Assembly: GCA_020636745.1 (NCBI GenBank)
Contig: JACJXH010000010.1
Span: 92,131-156,130, forward strand
Source of the DNA: Lentimicrobiaceae bacterium
GTDB lineage: Bacteria > Bacteroidota > Bacteroidia > Bacteroidales > Lentimicrobiaceae
Length of the DNA stretch: 64,000 nt
Reading direction: 5' to 3'
Shown here piece after piece: positions 48,936 to 58,954 of the stretch. A program made the position numbers and the translations under genes. Under the pieces are notes generated by a model. The model had not been told where the DNA came from and did no database searches. It saw only the letters and a program-made list of their open reading frames with translations. Each line of letters opens with the position of its first letter. The stretch's first letter is position 1.

Positions 48936-51900
48936 TTATGATGTAAAGAGCAAATGCTTGTTTAACAAATCAAATAGTTCAGTTTTATGAATGGGTTTCG
49001 AGATGAAAGCATTACAACCAGCACTCAGCGCAAGTTGTTTATCCGACTCGGTAGAATAGGCTGTAAGCGCTATAATGGGCAGTTCGGGCAACCGCTTTTT
49101 AATTTCTTTTGTCGCCTCTAATCCATTGATCACAGGCATTTTAATGTCCATTAAAATAAGATCAATTTCAGAAGTTGCCATACAAGTCTCAATGGCTTCT
49201 TTGCCGTTCAAAGCGCGTAATAATTTGATTTTTGATTTGAATCCTTCAGTAAGCAGGGTTTCAATGTACAGGTAGTTAATTTCCTCATCTTCGGCAATAA
49301 GAATGGTTACATTTCTTTCATTATTGATTTTGGAGATTACAGAAACGGGAATGGCTGGCTTCTTTTCGGACGGGAGATAGGGAATGGTGAGATAAAAGGT
49401 TGAACCGACATTTTTTTCAGATTCAACGGTAATGTCTCCGTTTAATAATTTCGCGTTTTCTTTCGAAATGGCTAATCCCAAGCCCAGCCCACCGTATTTT
49501 CTCGACAGTTCTTTTTCTTCCTGGGCAAAGCGATCAAATATACGTTCAATGTTACCGGGAGAAATGCCAATACCTGTATCCTTCACAAACAGGCTTACCC
49601 GGTTATCTTTTATGACATAGCCTGTTTCAATGGATCCCTTACTTGTAAATTTCAGTGCGTTTTCAATCAGATTACTGATAACCCTGGTTATTTTGGCTTT
49701 GTCGGAGGTGATATAAGAGGCATTGTCATCAAGTGCTGTTTTAAAACTTAAGGAAAGGCCTTTTTCCTTTATTCTTTTTTCAAAAAGAAAACAGAGCTCT
49801 TTGAGCAGGGTGTTCAGGCTGAAAGTTTCCAGGCTGATGTCAATCTGATGGGTTTCAAGTCTGGAGATCTCCAGAATGTCATCTATAATGTTTAAAAGCT
49901 GGAAACTGCTTTTTACTATAATGTCGGTAAACAGTTTTCGCTGTTCATGATCAATATTTTCTTCACACAGCATTTCTGAAAATCCGATAATACCATTCAT
50001 CGGTGTGCGGATTTCATGCGACATATTGTTCAGGAATTCTGTTTTTAACTGGCTCGCTTCTTCTGCTTTTTGTTTTTCAATAATTAAATCTTCAACGATT
50101 TTCTTTTTTTCTGTAATGTCTTCGCTTACAGCAACAAAATTGGTTAATTCATGATGATTATAAATAGGGGAGATTGCCAGGCTTACCCAATAATGCTCAC
50201 CCGATTTTTTCTTGTTTTGCACTTCACCCACCCAGGTTTTTGAGGAAAGGATTGTATTCCAAAGGGACTTATACATGTCGACGGGGTGGTTGCCCGATTT
50301 GAGTATACGCGGATTGTTTCCGATGGCTTCATCAAAAGTATAACCTGAAATTTTTGTAAATGCAGGGTTTACATACTCTATTATCCCTTTTTTGTCGGTA
50401 ATTACAATTGCAATAGGGCTTTGCTCAACTGAGCGGCTTAATAGCCTGATTTTATGCTCGTGAATTTTCTTTTCACTTACATCGTGCACGATGGAATAAA
50501 GGTATTGCCTTCCTGAAATGTTCACTTTGCTTGAAAATACTTCAACGTCTGCGACACTTCCATCAGCTTTTCTGTGTCTGAATTCGAAATGTACTTTCGT
50601 TGTTTCACGGGCCTCTTTCATTTTATGTTTTATCTCATAAGAGGTAAGTGTGTTTATGTCGCTGATGTTCATTTGGGTGAGCTGTTTAAGGCTCCAACCA
50701 TAGAAGGCAATTGCAGCAGGATTGGCATCATATATATGTCCTGTCTCAGCATCTATTAAAAGTTTTACAGCTGAGTGCTCAAAAAACAGCTGTTTGAATT
50801 TTTTTTCTCCCTCTTCAGCTTTGCCTTTGGCAAACAATAATTCACTGTTTAACCTGGCGAAGTTCGCGTTTTGTTTTTTTAGCTGTTGGGCAATTTTTCT
50901 TCTTTTTAAAATATTGATAATTAATGATATAATCAAAATGAAAAGAATGCCAAAAGCAGCAGTGGTGATAAAGATGATACGTTGGTATTTATGAAAAAAT
51001 GTTTCGGGAGAATTAATGATGACTGAGCCCGGCGGGAGTTTTTTTATGGGTATTTTATACCTGGTTAACTGGTTATAGTCAAACTGAAAAACATTCGGAC
51101 TTTTGTTTATCACTTTCATTGCAGCAACGGGCTGACCCTTCAGAATGTGATAAACCATGGTTGCTGCTGTCTGACCTTGCATGGTGTGAGAAATTAACTT
51201 TCCGCCTAAAATTCCACTGCCCATGCCATGCTCCCATAAATGGAAAAGCGGAGCATGAAGGTTCTTTTTTAAAATGGAGAGGGTTTCATTAAATTCGATT
51301 GTCTGGTGCATCTCGTCCTGATAGGCCGAAAGAAGCAGCACCGGAACGTTAGATGGTATTGTTTTTAATTTTTCCTGATATGCTGAATAGGAGAGTGTCG
51401 AAAGATTAATTTCTTTAAAATCAATTCCGGTCATTTGCCTGGCTATCTGCCGGTATAGTTTTAAATCGGATAATCCACTGCTGGTGCTGTCGGTAATACA
51501 ATAAACACTTTTGGTTTCCGGAAAAAGGTTTATCATAAGCCCGATGGTTTCCTGCATGGACACAGCCTCAATAACACCGGTAACATTGGGGTTTTGGTCT
51601 TGCTCAAGTGCCTTGAGGGTATTATTTACTCCAAAAAATACGATGGGTGTGTTTTTAAAGAGTTCATCCTGATATCTGAGGGCAAAGTTAAAAGCGTCGT
51701 CATCGGCCGTGAGCACTGCATCGTATTTTTTTATAAATGATAATTTGTTTTTGAGCGTTTCATAAAATAAAATGTGCGTTTTGTTGTCGATAAATCTTTT
51801 GCTGTCCATAAACTCTGCATCAATTACAGTATTGGCAGTGTCCAATATCGATTTTATACCGTTAATCTGCTGGAAGTACGTTGGGAATCCCGAGTTGTAT

Positions 51901-51995
51901 GAACTAATCAGAAGAACGCGTTTTTGGTCCTGCGCTTTAAGCCCGAATGAATACAGTAAAATAATGGCCAGAAAAATCGTACGTCTTTTATTCAT
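48936..51995 (-). CDS. Hybrid histidine kinase with periplasmic ABC-substrate-binding sensor
   Basis: The 1019-residue protein has a signal peptide (LYSFGLKAQ) and a periplasmic domain (about 22-320) of the ABC-type substrate-binding kind (TrpX/ABC_sub_bind family: VLLISSYNSGFPTYFQQI, AVLTADDDAFNFALRYQDELF, PIVFFGVNN). A membrane helix (about 337-362), a coiled coil, two PAS domains (about 395-500 and 515-630), HisKA with His660 in NMSHEIRTPMNGIIGFSE, HATPase and a C-terminal receiver with MDIKMPVINGLEATKEI follow. The sensor would bind a small ligand outside the inner membrane. No DNA-binding output is present. The acetyltransferase gene lies 80 bases downstream. Confidence 0.93.
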   Translation of the reverse strand: MNKRRTIFLAIILLYSFGLKAQDQKRVLLISSYNSGFPTYFQQINGIKSILDTANTVIDAEFMDSKRFIDNKTHILFYETLKNKLSFIKKYDAVLTADDDAFNFALRYQDELFKNTPIVFFGVNNTLKALEQDQNPNVTGVIEAVSMQETIGLMINLFPETKSVYCITDSTSSGLSDLKLYRQIARQMTGIDFKEINLSTLSYSAYQEKLKTIPSNVPVLLLSAYQDEMHQTIEFNETLSILKKNLHAPLFHLWEHGMGSGILGGKLISHTMQGQTAATMVYHILKGQPVAAMKVINKSPNVFQFDYNQLTRYKIPIKKLPPGSVIINSPETFFHKYQRIIFITTAAFGILFILIISLIINILKRRKIAQQLKKQNANFARLNSELLFAKGKAEEGEKKFKQLFFEHSAVKLLIDAETGHIYDANPAAIAFYGWSLKQLTQMNISDINTLTSYEIKHKMKEARETTKVHFEFRHRKADGSVADVEVFSSKVNISGRQYLYSIVHDVSEKKIHEHKIRLLSRSVEQSPIAIVITDKKGIIEYVNPAFTKISGYTFDEAIGNNPRILKSGNHPVDMYKSLWNTILSSKTWVGEVQNKKKSGEHYWVSLAISPIYNHHELTNFVAVSEDITEKKKIVEDLIIEKQKAEEASQLKTEFLNNMSHEIRTPMNGIIGFSEMLCEENIDHEQRKLFTDIIVKSSFQLLNIIDDILEISRLETHQIDISLETFSLNTLLKELCFLFEKRIKEKGLSLSFKTALDDNASYITSDKAKITRVISNLIENALKFTSKGSIETGYVIKDNRVSLFVKDTGIGISPGNIERIFDRFAQEEKELSRKYGGLGLGLAISKENAKLLNGDITVESEKNVGSTFYLTIPYLPSEKKPAIPVSVISKINNERNVTILIAEDEEINYLYIETLLTEGFKSKIKLLRALNGKEAIETCMATSEIDLILMDIKMPVINGLEATKEIKKRLPELPIIALTAYSTESDKQLALSAGCNAFISKPIHKTELFDLLNKHLLFTS

Positions 51996-52383
51996 TCGTG
52001 GCTTGGTTTAATTAAAATTCATTTTTGATTTATTGATTTGGCACTTTTCTTATTTTAAATCTAAATGCGTGTTGAAATGCTGATTTAAAAGGTAAAATGG
52101 TGAACACAAATAAGAGTGATTAGCTATATGTTAACTTCACAAATATAAAAAGAAAGAATCTATTAAATGTGAAGGAGATGATTTTTTCTGAGCGCATCTG
52201 AATTTTACTTTAACGGTTATGATTGCTTATTTATCCCCTTTTTGTTTGCCGGTTCCATTCCTTGTGTTATCATGTGTCAGCAATCTGAAACGAGAGATAG
52301 TTAGCTGTTTTACGCCGCGATTCGCAGCGGTTTAAACTTAATTATAGAGGAGCACAGTTTTGCCAAATAATGATAGAAGCTGT
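51996..52383. other. Intergenic region between two kinase genes
   Basis: 388 AT-rich bases. A minus-strand TATATTTG at 52140-52147 matches TAnnTTTG and may start the kinase at 51995 with a long leader. No gene or clear terminator was found. Confidence 0.4.
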
Positions 52384-54408
52384 TTAAAGGTTTTTAATGT
52401 ATGGAATCGTAAAATAAAAAGATGAACCATGTCCTGATTCACTTTCAACCCTGATTTTGCCATTTTGCTTTTCAACAAATTCTTTGCATAATATAAGGCC
52501 TAACCCTGTGCCTGATTCTTTTTCTGTTCCCTTTGTCGAAATGTTTGAGGCGATGTCAAATAATTTTGACTGCATCTCCTTTGACATTCCGCGACCATTA
52601 TCTTTTACAGCTATTTCAACCCATTGCTGTTCTTCAGAAATGCTGGCTTCAATGCTGACCACTCCACCTTTGGGCGTGAATTTTATGGCATTCGATATCA
52701 GGTTTCTTAATATGGTTGAAATCATATTGCTGTCGGCATGAATGAAAATATCTTCCGATACCTGATTGATTAACTGAATGGATTTCTCAAGTGCCGATTG
52801 TTTTAAAATGTTGCATGAAGCTTCAGATATTGACAGCAAGTGTATTTTGTCGGGCTTAAAGCTGATGGTTCCTCTTTGTGAGGCAGCCCATTGTAGCAAA
52901 TTCTCAAGTAAATTAAAATTGTCTTGCAGCCCTTGGTGAATATAACTAATTATCTTTTTTTGTTGCTCATTATCATAGCTTTCAAAGTCTCTCTCCAGTA
53001 ATTCAGATAAGCCCATGGTTGCACTTATTGGCCCTTTCAGGTCATGAGCAATAATGGAGAAAAACTTGTCTTTTGTTGCATTTGTTTCTGCCAGACTTTT
53101 ATTAACAACTTCCAGTTCTTTCTCTGATTTCCTGATTTCTTCTTTTTGTTGCAGAAGTGTTTCATTCAATTCCTGAAGTTTGAATAATGATTCTGTAAGC
53201 TGATTCTTCTGTTCATTAATCAGATTATTTTTTTGATTGAGTTCGGCATTCTTTTTTTTGCGGATAAGCAAACGGCTATAGATTAGAACTATTGCCAGGA
53301 TGGTTGTGATGAGTAAAAGAATCAGAAAGCTGCGTTGTGTTTTGTTTTTTTTAATAGTTAACCTGTCAATTTCTATGTTTTTCTGCAGAAGCCCGTTTTT
53401 AAACTCCGAACTTTCTAAATTGTACCTGGCCTGCATCTCAACTATTGTACGGATTTTGTTGTCGTTGAGTATGCTGTCGCTTAACGCTTTATGCAACTGG
53501 TAGTAATAAAGTGCTGTCTGATGATTATTGATTTTAGCGTAATATTCTGAAATATTCCTGTAGGCATCATTGATGTATTCATTTGCATGGGTTTCCCTGG
53601 CATATTTTAATCCGTTAATCAAATATTCTCCGGCCTTATCGTATTTTTTTTGTTTTAAATATACCTCCCCTAAATGATTCATTGATTTGGACTTGCCCAG
53701 ATGATTGTCGGTTTTATTGCTTAAAACCAGTGCTTTATAAAAGTATGTAAGAGCGGATGTGTATTTGCCCTGTAAATTGTATATGTTACCGATGTCATTA
53801 TACAGCCATATCAGGAACACCTTTTCGTTTGAATTTTTAATGATGTTCAATACAGCCAAATATTGTTGCAGAGCTTCTTCGGGTTTGCCCATAAGCATGT
53901 TTAGCTCTGCAATGTTGTTTTCAATTTTTGCAAATTCAATTGTATCTCCGGTTTCTTTGATAATTTTGGCTGATTCGGTTTAGTTCTCTATGGCCTTTGT
54001 GTAATTTTTCAGATAGGTATTTACCATTCCCAGGTTATTCAGGTTGTAGGCGCACAGCCTGCTGTCTTCTAATTTACGGGCAATGGTCAGTGATTTCTGA
54101 TAATATTCAATGGCATTGTCATACAAGCCCATAAACCAGGCATTTACACCTCCATAAAGCAAGGCTTTGGCTTTCTTCGGCTCATCGTGGTGCTTTTCTG
54201 CCAGCCTAACCGCTTCATTGGTATAAAACATGCCTTTGCCGGGCGCAATTGTCCAGTTTGCTTTGCTCAGCTGAATTAAGATGTCAGTTTTATTTATCTC
54301 TTTTACTTTGTTTAATTCTATTTCCAGGCTATCGGTATTTATGGCCTGAAGGGGGGCGATAGAAAGAAATGTCAGTAGTAGAAATAAAGTAATTTTAATC
54401 TTCATCAT
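52384..54408 (-). pseudogene. TPR-sensor histidine kinase interrupted by an in-frame TAA
   Basis: From ATG 54408 a signal peptide (PLQAINTD) and TPR repeats run for 142 codons to a TAA at 53982-53980. The same frame then continues without shift: TESAKIIKETGDTIEFAKIENN, more TPR repeats, a membrane helix (FLILLLITTILAIVLIYSRL), a coiled coil, HisKA (FFSIIAHDLKGPIS, His) and HATPase (DNGRGMS, GTGLGLILCKEF) to 52384. Joined, the protein would have 674 residues, a normal TPR-kinase of Bacteroidota. The frame context AIEN-stop-TESAKII suggests a lost Tyr, Glu, Gln or Lys codon. Reinitiation at ATG 53898 would give an N-terminally shortened kinase of 504 residues without signal peptide. A single sequencing error cannot be excluded. 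Confidence 0.85.
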
Positions 54409-54582
54409 GTGTTGGCGCGCATAAAATACATTGAGTTTATTGAATTTTATAGTACTTTGACGGATCTTCCCTTAAGAGAGACTCTCAACAGATTATTTAT
54501 GCCCGTGGCCTCAAGGTATTTCCATAGGAGGGATTGCCTGTCCAAACGGCTGTTTAATTGCGTGAGGTCGTCTTGAATGGCT

Positions 54583-55125
54583 TTATTTGGTTGTTTTTCC
54601 GCCCATTTCGGTGAAAATATGGTCAACAGGTTCCCAAAGTTCAATTTTGTTGCCATCTGCATCCATAATGTGAACAAATTTCCCGTAGTCGTATGTTTCA
54701 ATCTCATCAAGAATGGTCACACCACTTTCTTTGAGCTTATTTACCAGTCCCTGGATATTCTGAACCCTGTAGTTAATCATAAAGTCTTTTTTTGAAGGAG
54801 CAAAGTATTCACTTCCGTTTTTAAACGGACTCCACTGGAGGTAATTTATTTCATCCGGATTGTTTGCATTTCTGAATTCAAAGCTTGAGCCATATTCATT
54901 GGTTTCGAGGCCCAGGTGCTGACGATACCATTCTCTCGTCTGCTGAGGGTTGTCTGAAAAAAAGAATATTCCTCCAATCCCTGTTACCTTGGGAGTTGTG
55001 TCGTTAATTGCGCCCTGGTTAGATGCTTCATTTTTATGATTTTCCATTGTGGTTGCCGTTTTTTGAGTTGGGTTACAACTGGATGAAATGATTAAAATGA
55101 AAATGGTTTTTATGAGTTTGTTCAT
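54583..55125 (-). CDS. Lipoprotein with a VOC (glyoxalase/bleomycin-resistance-like) domain
   Basis: The 180-residue protein has a lipoprotein signal peptide with lipobox SSSC (Cys near residue 17), a linker rich in Asn and Thr, and a VOC domain (about 47-172; FFFSDNPQQTREWYRQHLGLE, HIMDADGNKIELWEP). The place of the first metal-binding His is taken by GGIFFF, so the metal site is incomplete. VOC proteins are usually cytoplasmic; an exported, lipid-anchored one is unusual. It lies 174 bases upstream of the TPR-kinase on the same strand. Function unknown. Confidence 0.8.
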   Translation of the reverse strand: MNKLIKTIFILIISSSCNPTQKTATTMENHKNEASNQGAINDTTPKVTGIGGIFFFSDNPQQTREWYRQHLGLETNEYGSSFEFRNANNPDEINYLQWSPFKNGSEYFAPSKKDFMINYRVQNIQGLVNKLKESGVTILDEIETYDYGKFVHIMDADGNKIELWEPVDHIFTEMGGKTTK

Positions 55126-55708
55126 TTTTTTATCCTGCTATGCTGAAGTGATGTAAAGAAGCTGGCCGCCGATAAATGTACAGAAGGAATACCGCTGATT
55201 GGTTACTTATGTAATTCCGGAGGCCGGATTTGCTGATAAATGTATGAATTTTCTAAATGCACTCTTTGCTTGCCGGGTAATTGTTCAGGGTAAATCATGT
55301 GAGGTCTGAAAGGGTACTTTGCAAAGATGTATGAAATTTAATCTCTGAAGCATTGTTTGGCTTTCATTAAAAGTTAAATCAAGTTCCTTAAGCTTATGAG
55401 GAATCCGGTTCATTTCATTGGTATGTTGTATGTTACCCACCTATATGACCGATAGTTGTTTGTGCTTTTTAGTCTATTGCCGAACGCATTGATGTAAAAT
55501 GAATCGTGAATTTGTGGGGTAAAATCTACCTTTAAAGGAAATGGCAGTGCACAAACTATCAGAGGGGGTACGAAAGCTTTGAAAGGGCGCATTCTCAGGC
55601 AAAGGAGTATGATTGAATTAAATAGGCCGGGTAAAAATGTAACCGGGACTACGTGTGGCGTTTTTAGCTTCACATAGTCCCGGAAGGGTCACTTAAAGTA
55701 ATGCTGAC
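55126..55708. other. 583-base intergenic region
   Basis: No supported gene. It ends with a hairpin at 55643-55683. A minus-strand open frame of 87 codons at 55410-55673 lacks any domain, signal or ribosome-binding support. Confidence 0.5.
55643..55683 (-). terminator. Hairpin after the PQQ-propeller lipoprotein gene
   Basis: CCGGGACTACGTG pairs with CACATAGTCCCGG (one C/A mismatch) around a loop of 15 bases, 26 bases after the stop codon of the gene at 55709. The minus-strand T-run after it is broken (ACATTTTTACC), so it is a moderate terminator. Confidence 0.65.
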
Positions 55709-57004
55709 TTACAACGAAGCATTAAAAGTGTTGGCTGCATCAGCTCCTCTTTTAGGCCAGCCAGAGGTTGAAATGCCTTTTGTATCAGCTTTTATACAAT
55801 GAATTTTCCCATTGCCACCATCTTCTCCCATTGTCATTACAATTATATTGCCATTGCTAAGTAAGGTAATATCGGTAAATGGCGTAGCATTGTCGATGCC
55901 AATGGTGGATGCATATGCTGCGTATTTTATTTGTCCCGAGTAATTGGCTCCGTAAATGCCATATACGTCACCACAATACATGTTTTCGTCTTTGGCGTGA
56001 ATCATGGAAGTAAAACTACCCATTGAAATGTATTCAGATTCACTTGGTGGTTCCACTGCCCATGATTTCTGACCGGTTAATCCGTCAATTTTGATTAAAT
56101 CGTTGATTCCTCCATCGTAAACATGGCCTTGTTCATCCAATGTAATGCGTGAAGCATAAGGCCGTTCATATTCCCAAAGTTTCTGGCCCTGATTATTGTA
56201 TGAAATTAAGATATCCATGGATGGATTGGCCAGTTCGCCATAGGCAAATGTAACGTTGCCGTTTGATGCGATAACCATGTCTTTCTCAAAATTAAAATAA
56301 TAGGTTGGGTCGTCGCCCGGAAGTTGAACACTCCAATCTAAATTCATGGAACCATCCGCGTTTACCGTAACTTTATACAGATATCCGCTGGCCAAATACA
56401 CAGTATTGCCATATGCTGCCATATTTAGCCAAACTCTGTCGCTGGTGATGGCCAATGCGCCGGCTACCGATCCATCATTCGGATTCAGGGCAAATAAATA
56501 TGAGTGTTCAGCAGTCTCCCTCTCGAGTGTTATGAGAACTTTTTGTTGGGCAATAGCGATGGATGAGCTTATGGATAACATGGAATCGGGCAGGTTATAT
56601 TCCCATAACTGATTTCCGTCTGAGGCATTCAAACAAACGACCTTTTGGTTTGAAGTGAAAAATAACTTGCCCTGGAAACAGGTTGGCATATTGTGGTGTG
56701 GCGAAGCGCTGTTGTTTGTTTTGCTCCATAGTTCTGCGCCGTCTTTGTCGAATGCCTGAATTGCATATCCATTGTTGTAATCACTTGACAGGATATAAAT
56801 ATGGTCATTCTCATCAATTGCAGGCATATAGTTTTGTCCTATAGCCGGATTTACAGGAAATGCAAGGTCTTTCGACCATGCTGTTTGGGCTTCTGAAGGT
56901 TGATTGTTGTTGTTATTCCCGTTCTCATCTTTGTTGCACGATGTAAATAAGAGAATGCCTGATAAGAAAAGTGTAATTAAAATTCCGCTCTTTTTCATGT
57001 TCAT
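55709..57004 (-). CDS. PQQ-like beta-propeller lipoprotein
   Basis: The ATG at 57004 (MNMKKSGILI) starts a lipoprotein signal with lipobox FTSC; 431 residues. The rest consists of WD40/PQQ-type propeller blades (QAFDKDGAELWSKTNN, CLNASDGNQLWEYNLP, SYNNQGQKLWEYERP, KIDGLTGQKSWAVEP), i.e. the BamB/PQQ-repeat fold without the catalytic residues of a PQQ dehydrogenase. It probably binds other envelope or surface proteins. It is followed by a hairpin and separated from the AraC gene by over 500 bases. A longer frame to 57079 lacks a signal peptide at its N-terminus. Confidence 0.82.
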   Translation of the reverse strand: MNMKKSGILITLFLSGILLFTSCNKDENGNNNNNQPSEAQTAWSKDLAFPVNPAIGQNYMPAIDENDHIYILSSDYNNGYAIQAFDKDGAELWSKTNNSASPHHNMPTCFQGKLFFTSNQKVVCLNASDGNQLWEYNLPDSMLSISSSIAIAQQKVLITLERETAEHSYLFALNPNDGSVAGALAITSDRVWLNMAAYGNTVYLASGYLYKVTVNADGSMNLDWSVQLPGDDPTYYFNFEKDMVIASNGNVTFAYGELANPSMDILISYNNQGQKLWEYERPYASRITLDEQGHVYDGGINDLIKIDGLTGQKSWAVEPPSESEYISMGSFTSMIHAKDENMYCGDVYGIYGANYSGQIKYAAYASTIGIDNATPFTDITLLSNGNIIVMTMGEDGGNGKIHCIKADTKGISTSGWPKRGADAANTFNASL

Positions 57005-57531
57005 TTTTTTTGTTTTCAGTTGTTTTAGCTCAGTACCTGGTTTTTGATTGTGTTTGTTGTCAGTATTTTGTGGGTTCATTGATTTATGTTTAGCTACGGC
57101 TTAAAGCTTTTTTGTTTTGTGTTCATGCTGGTTTGCAACCTTGTAAAGCCTGGTTGGCCTTATTTTGGTTTTCATGTACTGCGTGTTGGTTTAAAAGCCT
57201 GGCAATAGCTGCCAATTGCAGGTAATTCTCAATTGAAAGGCTTTCATATGATTTTGAAAAGAATGAATCAGGTTATTGGAATCATAAAGGAGGCAGGCGG
57301 GTTTATGAATGAACCATGTTCATATTGATAAATTATAGTATCGACATTTTACGCTATCGTAATTCCGGGATTTATATGATTGGTACAATTGTGCCACCAT
57401 CATGAAAAATGACAATGGACGCAATTTGAAAATATGCTCATTTCAAAAACCTACCCCCTCCGAAATGATTAATTTCCGGGGTGCAAACATAAAGGAATTC
57501 AGGGGGCGCGGAGTTGTAAAAAAACGACAAA
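57005..57531. other. 527-base intergenic region upstream of the propeller lipoprotein gene
   Basis: No gene was seen. There is an imperfect hairpin CCCCTCCGAAAT/ATTTCCGGGG around 57456-57482, close to the end of the AraC gene. No exact TAnnTTTG element was found for either gene. Confidence 0.4.
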
Positions 57532-58332
57532 TTACGGGCGAAGCAACATTTTGGCAAATGCTTCTTTGTTAGAAAAATATATTTGGGGTGGCACTCCTGT
57601 CATAAGTCTGAAATCTTTGATAAAGTGGCTGTAATCATAATACCCCACCTCAAAGATGATGTCAGGGATTGGTTTGCCGGGTTGTTCGTTCAGCATTTTA
57701 AAGAAATTTAAGTTCCTGATAACCCGCAGATAAGTCTTAAGGCTTAATCCGATTCTTTCAGTAAAATAGCGCTGTCGGGTGCGATCTGAAACCGGACAAA
57801 TATTTTTGATTTCTTCGGGTGATATCTTGCCTTTATTCTCATAAATTGTATCAGCTAAAATATCAAAATCATTATTTGTGAGGGGCTTATTGGCAATCAG
57901 CTGAAGAAAATAGTGGTTGAGAAGGGCTGCTTTATCGCCTTCTGTCCGGGCGTTTTTCAGCTCAACTGATAGCTGGTGCATATCATGGCCAAAAAATGGA
58001 GCTGCTGGTGTTCCTTTATCAGTAAACTGTTTTACACTTGTATTGAGGAGTTTATGCAGCGCCGTAGGTCTCAGGTTTACGCCAATAATTCTGGTGTTCT
58101 CTGTATTTTTGATTTTTGCAAATTTTGAAAGTTGTCCAATTATCATCACATCTTCAATCGGGAAATTATAATTGGAAAAGAAATTGTTCAAATTACTTCT
58201 TTCATGAAACTGAATAACAGGATGACCCAGTGGCGGAATATTGTCGTGCGTATTCGCATGATTCTGAATTAAGTAATAACTGTAAATGATATGATTCAGT
58301 TTGAAATCAGGTTTTATTTCTACAATTTGCAT
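57532..58332 (-). CDS. AraC-family transcriptional regulator
   Basis: The 266-residue protein has an N-terminal sensing domain (about 1-150; PPLGHPVIQFHERSN, IIGVNLRPTALHKLL) of the type common in small Bacteroidota AraC regulators, and a C-terminal pair of helix-turn-helix motifs (about 165-260; RQRYFTERIGLSLKTYLRVIRN, IIFEVGYYDYSHFIKDFRLMTGVPP). The ligand and target are unknown. The nearest candidates for control are the divergent-spaced lipoprotein genes on either side, but all are on the same strand and separated by more than 500 bases. Confidence 0.9.
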   Translation of the reverse strand: MQIVEIKPDFKLNHIIYSYYLIQNHANTHDNIPPLGHPVIQFHERSNLNNFFSNYNFPIEDVMIIGQLSKFAKIKNTENTRIIGVNLRPTALHKLLNTSVKQFTDKGTPAAPFFGHDMHQLSVELKNARTEGDKAALLNHYFLQLIANKPLTNNDFDILADTIYENKGKISPEEIKNICPVSDRTRQRYFTERIGLSLKTYLRVIRNLNFFKMLNEQPGKPIPDIIFEVGYYDYSHFIKDFRLMTGVPPQIYFSNKEAFAKMLLRP

Positions 58333-58954
58333 TGTTGCTGTTTGTTATAATGTCTGATAAAATGACAATGGCCGGTAAACCATTAAGTTATAATTGCGAG
58401 TATAAAAATCACTGCTATGGAGCAGTATGCCAAAAGCAGCAGTTCAGATGAGCCTCCCGATACTCATGTCCCGTTGTTTATGCTTTGATATCTGCCTTTG
58501 GCGGATAGCGTTCTCAAAAATACCCGATTCTTTTATTTCTCAGGTCATTTTTGTTTTCCGTTAAGAAAAATTTCCGGAACTAAATTGGCAAAACAGCGCG
58601 AACAGCACACCTCAGAATGAAGAATAGCCGTAAAGGCTTTCAGCGATTGTATTCGCTGGCAAAAATTTGATGGCAAAACAAGGCGCAATTAATTTAAGGC
58701 CAGTTTGCTTTATTTACTAATTTTCAGCATAATATCTGGCTTGTATAGCCTGGCATCTTTTTGTAAGGCATCGCCTGAGCTTTTAAGAGAAAATAAGCGA
58801 CCGGGACCCCTGTTTTATTACAGTGAATCCCGGCCGATTTTGCATCCTTCAGACTAATGCTCAGTCTTTGTCGTCTGACGGGCATTTATTTTCAATTCGC
58901 ATATAGCAATATGGTTGTACGCGCTTGCGTAATTCTCCTGACTTATTTACTTTG
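58333..58954. other. 622-base intergenic region
   Basis: The longest gene-free stretch in the window. It repeats TGGCAAAACA twice (near 58587 and 58670) and contains a hairpin at 58801-58833, but no open frame with domain support, tRNA or insertion sequence was seen. It could hold a decayed gene. Confidence 0.45.
58801..58833 (-). terminator. Hairpin downstream of the phosphoesterase gene
   Basis: CCGGGA pairs with TCCCGG, with an inner CTGT/ACAG stem. It is 122 bases after the stop codon of the gene at 58955. It resembles the CCGGGAC hairpin at 55643. Terminator role is uncertain. Confidence 0.35.

Noticed and set aside
52384..54408. Programmed stop-codon readthrough at 53980
   Set aside because: The TAA is in the middle of a TPR region, without a nearby stimulating structure or known readthrough context; mutation or error is simpler.
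55410..55673. 87-codon minus-strand open frame in the gap before the propeller lipoprotein gene
   Set aside because: No domain, signal peptide or ribosome-binding site; the composition looks like chance non-coding sequence.
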